Source of the DNA: Bacteriovorax stolpii
GTDB lineage: Bacteria > Bdellovibrionota > Bacteriovoracia > Bacteriovoracales > Bacteriovoracaceae
Direction of reading: 5' to 3'
DNA: 15,256 bases
Assembly (NCBI GenBank): GCA_945862475.1
Contig: CAMAYW010000016.1
Coordinates: 1-15,256 of the forward strand
Part shown: positions 6,958 through 13,931 of the stretch, piece by piece
How positions within the stretch are numbered: position 1 is the first letter of the stretch
How the letters are laid out: each line of letters opens with the position of its first letter
Notes under the pieces: generated by a model
The model's database searches: none
What the model was told of the DNA's origin: nothing
What the model saw: only the letters and a program-made list of their open reading frames with translations
Made by a program: the position numbers and the translations under genes

Positions 6958-8688
6958 ATGGATGTATTGAATCAAGTCTTAGATAGCCTAGAACATACTA
7001 AAGAAAAGATTGGTGAACTTCTAATTAAGAACACCAATCTTACTCGAGCTCAGTTAGAAGAGGCACTTGAACAACAACGCATAGATGGTGGATTAATTGG
7101 AAATATTCTTCTCCAAAAAAACTTCATCCAGCCACATGAACTTATTAAAGCTGTTTGTCTACAAATTGGACTCCCCTACCAGACAGATATTAAAGTAGAA
7201 GAAATTGACCCTAACGTTATTAAAGACCTTTCGATTAATTATGCCAAACATCACGAGGTCCTTCCGTGTCTTGAAACAGATTTCTCTGTCACCGTTTTGA
7301 TCACAGACCCCTTTAATTATAATGTCATTAATGATCTTTCGATGATTTATAAAAAGGAAGTAAAGATCGTTTGCACGACACCTACGAGAATTCAGGATGC
7401 GATTAATAGAGTTTATGAAAAGGCGAATAGAAATATTGTTGATTCCATTGAAGATGAAGAGTTTGAAGAGAATCTAGATCTAGAAGGTCCAATTGATATT
7501 CTTGATGCTACAGCTGATGAAGCACCTGTTATTCGATTTGTGAACTCTATTATTTTTCGCGCCGTCAAAGAAAGGGCTTCAGATATTCATATCGAACCTT
7601 ATGAGCGTGAAACAGTTTACAGATTCCGTATTAATGGAGTGATGACAGAAATTCTTCGTCAGCCTAAAAAGACTCATGCCGCTGTTTCTTCACGTATCAA
7701 AGTTATGGCAAGGCTCGATATTGCCGAAAAACGACTCCCTCAAGATGGACGTATAAAAATTAAGATCGCTGGTAAAGATATTGATATTCGTCTCTCAACT
7801 ATTCCTATTCAATCAGGGGAACGTATTGTTATGCGTATTCTCGAAAAGAATAATACTGTTTTGAGGCTTGAAAATTTAGGATTTCGAGGAAAAGTTCTCG
7901 ACGGACTGATCCAACTTGCGGGTAGGAAGCATGGTGTTTTATACGTAACCGGCCCAACGGGACATGGAAAAACCACAACACTCTTTGCTTGCCTAGATAG
8001 AATTAACTCTCCAGATAAAATGATTATTACAGTGGAAGATCCCGTCGAGTACGAAATTGCGGGAATCTCTCAAATTCAAGTGAATCATAAAATTGATCTT
8101 TCCTTTGCTGTAGCTCTTCGATCAATTCTAAGACAGAACCCAGATGTTGTGATGGTGGGAGAAACAAGGGACCGAGAGACTGCTGAAATGGCGATCAACG
8201 CCTCCCTAACTGGTCACTTTGTTCTTTCAACTCTCCATACTAATGATGCAAGCTCTGCCGCTACTCGATTAATAGATATGGGTGTTCAACCCTTTTTAAT
8301 TTCATCATCGCTCGTTGGAGTTCTTGCACAAAGGCTCATAAGAACTCTTTGTAGTGCCTGCAAAGTTAGAACAAATCTATCTGAGCATGAAAAAATCATG
8401 CTTGATGTACAGGAAGTTCCAGATACGGCCACCATTTTCAAACCTGTTGGATGCCCTCGTTGTGCCACGACTGGATACTCAGGCCGAACTGTCGTCTCTG
8501 AACTCCTGTTGATTAACGATGAAATCAGAGCACTTATTATTCAAAAAGCCGATGCGGCCACAATCAAAAGAGCTGCAGTGAAATCAGGAATGAGAACACT
8601 CCGTGGAGATGCCTTAGATAAAATTTTTGAAGGTATTACTTCTGTAGAAGAAATCATTAGGGCCGTAAACGAAGAAGAGACTGAGTAG
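6958..8688 (+). CDS. gspE: Type II secretion system assembly ATPase GspE
   Basis: A cytoplasmic hexameric ATPase that drives pseudopilus assembly through GspL and GspF. The N-terminal GspE/MshEN-type domain (about 13-110, KIGELLIKNTNLTRAQLEEAL, then a second GxxLGN-like unit) is followed by the N2E domain with ASDIHIEPYE (207-216) and R-rich RFRINGVM (222-229). The catalytic core has Walker A GPTGHGKT (332-339), the Asp box ITVEDPVEYE (357-366), Walker B DVVMVGE (396-402, Glu402) and the His box STLHTND (424-430). A zinc-binding four-cysteine module, C465-x2-C468 and C499-x2-C502, is typical of GspE. The length of 576 is slightly over the usual 500 or so because of a longer N-terminus. Walker A carries His336 where Ser is usual in this family (GPTGSGKT/S). 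It starts 1 nt after gspD and ends 1 nt before gspF, so all three are probably translated from one message. Confidence 0.97.
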   Translation: MDVLNQVLDSLEHTKEKIGELLIKNTNLTRAQLEEALEQQRIDGGLIGNILLQKNFIQPHELIKAVCLQIGLPYQTDIKVEEIDPNVIKDLSINYAKHHEVLPCLETDFSVTVLITDPFNYNVINDLSMIYKKEVKIVCTTPTRIQDAINRVYEKANRNIVDSIEDEEFEENLDLEGPIDILDATADEAPVIRFVNSIIFRAVKERASDIHIEPYERETVYRFRINGVMTEILRQPKKTHAAVSSRIKVMARLDIAEKRLPQDGRIKIKIAGKDIDIRLSTIPIQSGERIVMRILEKNNTVLRLENLGFRGKVLDGLIQLAGRKHGVLYVTGPTGHGKTTTLFACLDRINSPDKMIITVEDPVEYEIAGISQIQVNHKIDLSFAVALRSILRQNPDVVMVGETRDRETAEMAINASLTGHFVLSTLHTNDASSAATRLIDMGVQPFLISSSLVGVLAQRLIRTLCSACKVRTNLSEHEKIMLDVQEVPDTATIFKPVGCPRCATTGYSGRTVVSELLLINDEIRALIIQKADAATIKRAAVKSGMRTLRGDALDKIFEGITSVEEIIRAVNEEETE

Positions 8689-8689
8689 T

Positions 8690-9904
8690 ATGCCAATATA
8701 TGCCTATAAAGGAATGGATCGTTCCGGAAAAGAAGTAAAAAATACTATAAACGTCGAAAGCATTGTAGTTGCCAAGCAAAGAGTCAAATCGATGGGAATT
8801 ATGCTCATTGATATTCGAGAGCAAAAAGCCCAAGGTACATCTGGCGGGACAAGTTTATTACGAATTGGTGGATCAGTTCCAGTTGATGATCTCGCGATGA
8901 TGACAAGGCAGCTTGCGACTCTTATTAAAGCCAAAATTCAAATTGTTGAAGCCCTGGCAGCACTCACCGATCAAGTTGAGAATCCGAATTTACGATTAGT
9001 ACTTTCAGACTTAAGACAAAAAGTTAATGAGGGTGCTAGCTTAGCGAAAGCTCTTCAAGATCATCCAAAAGTGTTTAATTCTATCTATGTAAACATGGTT
9101 GAGGCGGGCGAAGCATCAGGGACATTAGAAATTGTTCTCGTAAGACTTGCAGAGTTTACTGAATCTCAGGTTAAGCTTAAAAACAAAATCAAGGGAGCGA
9201 TGACTTATCCAGTTATCATGGCCGTTTTTGGTTTTGTTATGATGAATGTTATTTTTATCTTCGTCATACCTAAAATTGCCAAAATTTTTATTTCAATGAA
9301 GAAGGAACTTCCTCTCATCACTAAAATCTGTATTGGAATTTCAAACTTTCTTGTTAGCTACTGGTGGCTTGTGATCGTTGGCATTATTTTTGGAATTTAT
9401 TCTACGATGAAATATATCAACACATCGAAGGGCCAGTCCCAATGGCATGCTCTGCAGCTTAAATTGCCAATACTAGGAATACTAGTGAAAATGATTAATG
9501 TCAGTCGTTTTTGCTCTACTTTGGGAACATTAATGAACTCGGGAGTTCCAATCCTCACAGCATTAACGATTGTTAAAAACCTTATCCCAAACGTTCATAT
9601 GAAAGACGCTGTTGAAAAGGCACGCCAATCCGTTTCTGAAGGTGCCTCTTTAGCTCAACCACTTATGCAAAGCGGATATTTTCCAGCTCTCGTGACTCAC
9701 ATGATTAAACTAGGGGAAAGATCAGGTGAGCTTGAACCTATGTTAAAAATCATTTCAGAAAATTATGAGGATCAAGTACAATCTAAAATTAGCGGATTAA
9801 CCTCAATACTTGAACCAATCATGATGATTTGCCTTGGTGTCGCCATTGGTTTTATTGTATTTGCAGTTGTTATTCCAATGATGAACATGAACTCGCTTCG
9901 TTAA
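8690..9904 (+). CDS. gspF: Type II secretion system inner-membrane platform protein GspF
   Basis: The polytopic core of the inner-membrane platform, contacting GspE and the pseudopilins. It starts with the family's MPIYAYKGMDRSGKEVK segment and has two homologous GspF/PilC cytoplasmic repeats (about 68-170 and 272-375). Each has the LATLIKAKIQIVEAL / STLGTLMNSGVPILTAL pattern followed by EAGEASGTLE / KLGERSGELE. Three membrane helices are visible near 173-195, 213-240 and 372-396. The 404-residue length is normal for the family. The ATG lies 1 nt after the gspE stop codon with only GA-rich sequence upstream, so translational coupling is likely. Its own stop codon overlaps the strong ribosome binding site of gspG. 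Confidence 0.97.
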   Translation: MPIYAYKGMDRSGKEVKNTINVESIVVAKQRVKSMGIMLIDIREQKAQGTSGGTSLLRIGGSVPVDDLAMMTRQLATLIKAKIQIVEALAALTDQVENPNLRLVLSDLRQKVNEGASLAKALQDHPKVFNSIYVNMVEAGEASGTLEIVLVRLAEFTESQVKLKNKIKGAMTYPVIMAVFGFVMMNVIFIFVIPKIAKIFISMKKELPLITKICIGISNFLVSYWWLVIVGIIFGIYSTMKYINTSKGQSQWHALQLKLPILGILVKMINVSRFCSTLGTLMNSGVPILTALTIVKNLIPNVHMKDAVEKARQSVSEGASLAQPLMQSGYFPALVTHMIKLGERSGELEPMLKIISENYEDQVQSKISGLTSILEPIMMICLGVAIGFIVFAVVIPMMNMNSLR

Positions 9905-9908
9905 GGAG
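9903..9908 (+). promoter_or_regulatory. Strong ribosome binding site of gspG
   Basis: AAGGAG, overlapping the gspF stop codon, 5 nt before ATG 9914. It is the best Shine-Dalgarno match in the operon, in line with GspG being the most abundant subunit. The starts of gspC, gspE, gspF, gspJ and gspL have weak or no match. Confidence 0.75.
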
Positions 9909-9913
9909 AAAAT

Positions 9914-10360
9914 ATGCTTTCTAATATTCAAAAGATCTTAAAATCTCAAGCTGGAATGAGCTTAATTGAGATCTTGATTGCACTCACTCTACTTGCTCTC
10001 GCAGGTACATTTGTGGGTGGTAAAGTTTTCGAACAGCTGCAAGAAGGAAAAGTATCTTCTGCCAAAATCCAAATCAAATCTATCTCAGATAGACTTAAAG
10101 AATTCAGACGTGATTGTAATTTCCTCCCTACTTCAGACATGGGACTTGATGCTCTTATCAATAAACCGGAAGGTGGTCGAGAGTGTAAACGTTATGCTCC
10201 TGGTGGATACATTGAAGGGGGAAAAGTTCCTTTAGATCCATGGGACAGTGAATTTATTTATGAATCTGATGGCAAAACTTTCGAAATCAAATCCTTGGGT
10301 GCAGATAATGCTGAAGGTGGCGAAGGATCGGATGCCGATATCAGTTCAAAAGACATCTAA
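9914..10360 (+). CDS. gspG: Type II secretion system major pseudopilin GspG
   Basis: The major subunit that polymerises into the periplasmic pseudopilus. A short leader ends in Gly14, and prepilin peptidase should cut QAG|MSLIEI; Glu19 is the conserved +5 glutamate. The hydrophobic helix (15-37) continues into an amphipathic helix. The C-terminal half has the GspG hallmarks GLDALINKPEGG (77-88), PGGYIEGGKVPLDPW (96-110) and the calcium loop LGADNAEGGEGSDADI (128-143). Mature position 1 is Met rather than the usual Phe. Two cysteines (68 and 91) flank the segment before the PGGY motif and may form a disulphide. The 148-residue length is normal. Its last 29 nt overlap gspH in another frame. Confidence 0.97.
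   Translation: MLSNIQKILKSQAGMSLIEILIALTLLALAGTFVGGKVFEQLQEGKVSSAKIQIKSISDRLKEFRRDCNFLPTSDMGLDALINKPEGGRECKRYAPGGYIEGGKVPLDPWDSEFIYESDGKTFEIKSLGADNAEGGEGSDADISSKDI
10322..10327 (+). promoter_or_regulatory. Ribosome binding site that sets the gspH start
   Basis: GAAGGA lies 4 nt before ATG 10332, inside the gspG calcium-loop codons. It supports this start over an in-frame ATG at 10248, which would give an implausible 45-residue prepilin leader. Confidence 0.6.
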
Positions 10361-11027
10361 TCCATTTCAAAACGACCAGGGTTTTTCATTAATTGAGATC
10401 CTGGTCGCTCTTGTTTTAGCTGCGCTCATTTTTCTCGCGATACCGTCTAGTGATCATGTTCAAAAACACAGAGATCTTCAATCTGCTTTAGATGATTTAG
10501 ATCGCTCGGTTAGATTTGCTAGTAATGAAGCCGTTCTCAGAAATTCTGTCGTGAGACTTAGAATTTCACTCGATAAGAAGCCTACAGAATACACTGTCGA
10601 ATTTGGCCCATCCGGTAACTTCCCTCTTCCAGATCTTTCGGAAAAGACCTCTAGAAGTCTTCAAGAAGAAAAGATGGAAAAAGAGAAAAAAGATCAACTC
10701 AACAAACAGTTCAATAAAGTTGATGAATTTGAAGACATAAAACATAAGTTTTCTGAGGATGTTGAGGTTCTTGGAATAGCCACGACGACCAGTAAGAATT
10801 TGACGAAGGAGGGAGAAGCAAATCTTTATTTCTTTCCGACTGGCGAGAAAGATGGGGGGCTTATCATCCTCTCCACTTCAGAGGAACTGGCCTATATAGA
10901 AATTGCCCCCTTCCTGTCAGAAACTAAAATTGTTTTTAAACCTCTGGACACATCTAGCGTTGCGAAACTGGAAGATATCCTTCAAACTAGAATGGAAGAG
11001 GTTTATAAAGAGTGGATCACAAATTAA
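10332..11027 (+). CDS. gspH: Type II secretion system minor pseudopilin GspH (GspH/FimT type)
   Basis: A minor pseudopilin expected to link the GspI-J-K tip to the GspG shaft. The leader ends DQG (Gly17), followed by |FSLIEILVALVLAAL with Glu22 at +5. The body shows the FimT/GspH pattern: AVLRNSVVRLRISLD (67-81) and the late strand LYFFPTGEKDGGLIIL (165-180). The 231-residue length exceeds the usual 150-190; the excess is mainly a Lys/Glu-rich stretch (about 104-140), probably helical or coiled coil, plus a helical tail (about 205-231). Members of this family are poorly conserved outside the N-terminal helix, so the H assignment rests on position between gspG and gspI as well as on the FimT-like strand. 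It overlaps gspG by 29 nt and gspI by 16 nt. Confidence 0.87.
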   Translation: MPISVQKTSNPFQNDQGFSLIEILVALVLAALIFLAIPSSDHVQKHRDLQSALDDLDRSVRFASNEAVLRNSVVRLRISLDKKPTEYTVEFGPSGNFPLPDLSEKTSRSLQEEKMEKEKKDQLNKQFNKVDEFEDIKHKFSEDVEVLGIATTTSKNLTKEGEANLYFFPTGEKDGGLIILSTSEELAYIEIAPFLSETKIVFKPLDTSSVAKLEDILQTRMEEVYKEWITN

Positions 11028-11581
11028 CTAATCAAAAAGGTTTTTCTCTATTAGAAGTGATGATTGCCGTCACTCTTTTTGCATTTTTTGTAACGGCATA
11101 TCTCACCAGCCAAGGATATAACGTTGAGGACTCCAGACTTTCGGAGGAACAGCTTATCCTCCAACAACTCGCAGAAAGAAAAATCAGTGAACTTGTTTTA
11201 AATCCTCCGAAGTTTTCAAATGCTACAGCAAATATGGTTGAAACAAAAACTTTTGATGAATCAGAATTTAAAAACTATGAATATAAGATTGAAATAAAAA
11301 AATTTACAGTCCCTGACTTTGGTCAGTTATTTTCTCAGCAAGGATCCCCCTCTGAATCTGACGATGATTACTCGAGTGACTACTATAATCCCAGCACTGG
11401 AAACAATCAAAGAAACGCAGCTCTAGAGAAAATGGTTTTTGAGGAATTGAAAAAGAATATTGAAAAGATTATTTGGCAGGCGAAGGTCACCATAACAAAC
11501 AAAGAGACAAAATATAATTTCACTCTTTCAACTTTTTTAACAAATTATAATGAGCGCATACAAATTAACGTCGGATTCTAA
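11012..11581 (+). CDS. gspI: Type II secretion system minor pseudopilin GspI
   Basis: A minor pseudopilin that nucleates the tip complex with GspJ and GspK. The start is GTG at 11012 (no ATG is available before the prepilin site), overlapping gspH by 16 nt; GAAGAGG about 9 nt upstream may serve as ribosome binding site. The leader ends QKG (Gly10), followed by |FSLLEVMIAVTLFAFF with Glu15 at +5. The GspI-typical EEQLILQQLAERKISEL (45-61) follows. Its length, 189 residues, is longer than the usual 120-130. The excess includes an acidic Ser/Asp/Tyr/Asn-rich loop (about 104-136). A C-terminal strand region (KVTITNKETKYNFTLSTFL) matches the usual end of the family fold. Overlap with gspJ is 32 nt. 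Confidence 0.9.
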   Translation: MDHKLTNQKGFSLLEVMIAVTLFAFFVTAYLTSQGYNVEDSRLSEEQLILQQLAERKISELVLNPPKFSNATANMVETKTFDESEFKNYEYKIEIKKFTVPDFGQLFSQQGSPSESDDDYSSDYYNPSTGNNQRNAALEKMVFEELKKNIEKIIWQAKVTITNKETKYNFTLSTFLTNYNERIQINVGF

Positions 11582-12536
11582 ACAATCTGGCTTCACATTG
11601 CTTGAAATCCTCATTGCCATTACTCTTCTGGCATTTATCACTATTGGTGTCGTGAATATCACGGATAACGCTGCCCAAACCAAAGAAAGAACAACTGAGG
11701 TAAACGAGAATAATCTTCAAATTGAAACAGCGATGAGCCGATTTGAGTGGGACTTTTCACAGATTTACTCCCCTCTTTATTTTTCATCTGTGATGAATAT
11801 GAATCAAAATATTGGTGTTGATGGACAACCCATTTCAGGAACTCAAACCAACGGAACACAATCAGGAGCAGCTCCTGGTCAAGTCAATCCACAACTCCAA
11901 CAATATTACGAGCAGCTTATCAGCCGCTTTGAGAGAAATGAGCATTTCATTTCTGTCAGTAAAGATGGTCATCCCATCCCTCGTTTTTATGCTCCTGAAA
12001 AAAGTATCTTTGAATTTTTCACCACTTCAAATAGGCGAAAAGTTGAAAATACAAAACAATCTCATTTTGCTTGGGTTAGATACTCGCTCGCCGACCAAGA
12101 GCAAACTGAGGAAGAAGAATCAAATACAAACATACCAAAGTCTTTAAAAAGTTTTGTCAGATATTTTTCCGCCGATGACCCCTACGGTGATCAGAGAATA
12201 AATGTACAAGAAAATCAGTTAGTGAAAGCAGCTGTTTTATTAAGGAATGTCGAGTATCTAGAGTTCCAATTTTGGGACTATCAAAGAAGAAAATGGGAGA
12301 CGAATCTTCGAAATATTGAAAGCGGAGAAAGTTTAGTGAGAGGGGTTAAATTAATTATTACTTGGTATGACTCTCAGGGCGCAAAGCGTAGTTCCACTCG
12401 GATTTTTCGAACTCTGTGGCCAATGGTAACTCCTCAAGATCAAATTCAACCAGTCAATACGAACGCTGGAATACAAGCCGGGGCCCAAGGGGGATCGCAA
12501 GGTAATACAAATCTAGGTAGTCCTAATGGTAATTAA
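11550..12536 (+). CDS. gspJ: Type II secretion system minor pseudopilin GspJ
   Basis: A tip-complex minor pseudopilin. The leader ends QSG (Gly14), followed by |FTLLEILIAITLLAFI with Glu19 at +5. GspJ-like features follow: a helix ending AMSRFEWDFSQI (61-72), later LLRNVEYLEFQFWDYQRRKWE (230-250) and GVKLIITWYDSQGAKRSSTRIFR (265-287). At 328 residues it is much longer than the usual 190-220. The extra length is a Gln/Gly/Asn-rich insert (about 84-125), an acidic loop near 183-195 and a Gln/Gly/Asn-rich tail (294-328). No Shine-Dalgarno is seen before ATG 11550, which lies inside gspI, so translation probably depends on ribosomes finishing gspI. It overlaps gspK by 11 nt. Confidence 0.92.
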   Translation: MSAYKLTSDSKQSGFTLLEILIAITLLAFITIGVVNITDNAAQTKERTTEVNENNLQIETAMSRFEWDFSQIYSPLYFSSVMNMNQNIGVDGQPISGTQTNGTQSGAAPGQVNPQLQQYYEQLISRFERNEHFISVSKDGHPIPRFYAPEKSIFEFFTTSNRRKVENTKQSHFAWVRYSLADQEQTEEEESNTNIPKSLKSFVRYFSADDPYGDQRINVQENQLVKAAVLLRNVEYLEFQFWDYQRRKWETNLRNIESGESLVRGVKLIITWYDSQGAKRSSTRIFRTLWPMVTPQDQIQPVNTNAGIQAGAQGGSQGNTNLGSPNGN

Positions 12537-13890
12537 AGATATAAAGACGATCATTAAGAACCAAAATGGCGTCGCCCTCATGATGGTGATGACGGCCATG
12601 TTGCTTCTCATGGCGATTTATGGAGAATTTACTTTTGAATCGAAAATCGCAAGATTAAAAGCAACCAATATACTAGATAAGTCTCAGGCAAAATTACTCG
12701 CGGAATCTGGGCTACAATTAGCAATGACAAGATTGAGACTCTATAAAGAGGCTTTCAATACTGTTCAAAACAATCCCAATGCTAAAAATCTAGTCCCTGT
12801 TCAGCTATTAAATCAATTATGGGAAGTACCATTTATTTACCCTATACCTCTTGGGAAAAACGCCAGTGCCTCTTTTAAGGCGACAGTAGATCAGTTTTCT
12901 AAAGAAACACTTCTCGAAGGAGAATTCAAAGTTAGCATTCAAAACATTTCAAATAAGATGAATCTCAATCTCCTTCGAATCGATATGACAAAAGTAAACC
13001 CTGATCCTCAGTTTGATGATGGTCAGGATGATTACTCATCATTAAACTTATCAGATACAGCTATCCTGTCTGATGTTTCAGTAGATCAATCACTCTATTT
13101 TTTATTGAAACGACTAGTAGATCAAAAACGAGAAAAAGATGAATCTTTTGATGATCGTTATTCTCGCTTAAACTACCAAGAGATGATAACAAACTTAAAA
13201 TTCTTTATGTCTGATTTTGGGAGCATGCTTCAAGACCCGCTTGCTGGAGAAGCAGAATCGACTTATCAAAGAATCCCTCTATCCCCCAAATTTGGTCCCT
13301 TAAGTTCTGCGAGTGAATTATTTTCAATTCCTGGTTGGAACGATGAGCTTATAGAATTAATTCAAAATGAGTTTTCAGTCTATCCTTCAACTCAAATTGA
13401 TTTTAATAAAATTACTTCGAACATGCTGAAGATTCTCATCCCAACACTAACTGATGAAGACATCAGAGAATTTTTTCTCTGGCGAGATGATCCTGAGCAA
13501 CCTCGTTACTTAAATTCTAAAGCTGATTTTAAAAAATATATTGTTGATCAAGAGCGATTAATGAACGACACGGATTTTGAAGAGCGAATGAAACAATTTG
13601 AACAAAAAGGATTTTCATTTGGTTCAAATCCAAATTTATTTAAAATCGTTTCAGAGGGAACCTATAACAGGGCCAATTACACTCTAGTAGCTTACGTTGT
13701 TCTTCCTCAAAATGCCCCTACCGTCCCTCGTCCAGGTACTCAACCTGGAACACAAACGGGTGGCCAGCCAGGAACTCAACCCGGCACTCAACCCGGCACA
13801 GGCCAACCTGGAACAAATCCTGCCACCAACCCACAGGACCAAAAAACTCAACTTCTTGAACCAAGAATCATTGAGATTCAAATTAACTAA
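12526..13890 (+). CDS. gspK: Type II secretion system minor pseudopilin GspK
   Basis: The large minor pseudopilin that caps the pseudopilus tip. The leader ends QNG (Gly15), followed by |VALMMVMTAMLLLMAI. Position +5 is Met, not Glu, as is typical of GspK. The ectodomain has the family's SIQNISNKMNLNLL (137-150), a helical insert, SASELFSIPGWNDELIELI (261-279, helix-hairpin-like GspK segment) and LTDEDIREFFLWRDD (308-322). The 454-residue length is larger than the usual 320 or so. The C-terminus carries a Pro-Gly-Thr-Gln repeat (403-431) before a final strand, LLEPRIIEIQIN. AGGTAG 6 nt before ATG 12526 is an acceptable ribosome binding site within the gspJ end. The gap to gspL is 41 nt, the longest in the operon. 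Confidence 0.93.
   Translation: MVIKDIKTIIKNQNGVALMMVMTAMLLLMAIYGEFTFESKIARLKATNILDKSQAKLLAESGLQLAMTRLRLYKEAFNTVQNNPNAKNLVPVQLLNQLWEVPFIYPIPLGKNASASFKATVDQFSKETLLEGEFKVSIQNISNKMNLNLLRIDMTKVNPDPQFDDGQDDYSSLNLSDTAILSDVSVDQSLYFLLKRLVDQKREKDESFDDRYSRLNYQEMITNLKFFMSDFGSMLQDPLAGEAESTYQRIPLSPKFGPLSSASELFSIPGWNDELIELIQNEFSVYPSTQIDFNKITSNMLKILIPTLTDEDIREFFLWRDDPEQPRYLNSKADFKKYIVDQERLMNDTDFEERMKQFEQKGFSFGSNPNLFKIVSEGTYNRANYTLVAYVVLPQNAPTVPRPGTQPGTQTGGQPGTQPGTQPGTGQPGTNPATNPQDQKTQLLEPRIIEIQIN
13732..13818 (+). repeat. Tandem PGTQ-coding repeat in the gspK 3' end
   Basis: In-frame units PGTQ, PGTQ, TGGQ, PGTQ, PGTQ, PGTGQ, PGTN. At DNA level ACTCAACCCGGC is perfectly duplicated in tandem (13774-13797), a likely slippage product; the other units are diverged in their codons. 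Confidence 0.8.
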
Positions 13891-13931
13891 TTATCTTCCC
13901 GTAATCAATAGAGTCTTGTTACAATAATACT

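Noticed and set aside
10248..10331. Upstream ATG that would extend gspH by 28 residues
   Set aside because: It would lie deep inside gspG and give a 45-residue prepilin leader; ATG 10332 has GAAGGA upstream and gives a normal leader.
13684..13927. Open frames on both strands over the gspK repeat tail
   Set aside because: They arise from the repetitive PGTQ codons and have no start signals or known domains.
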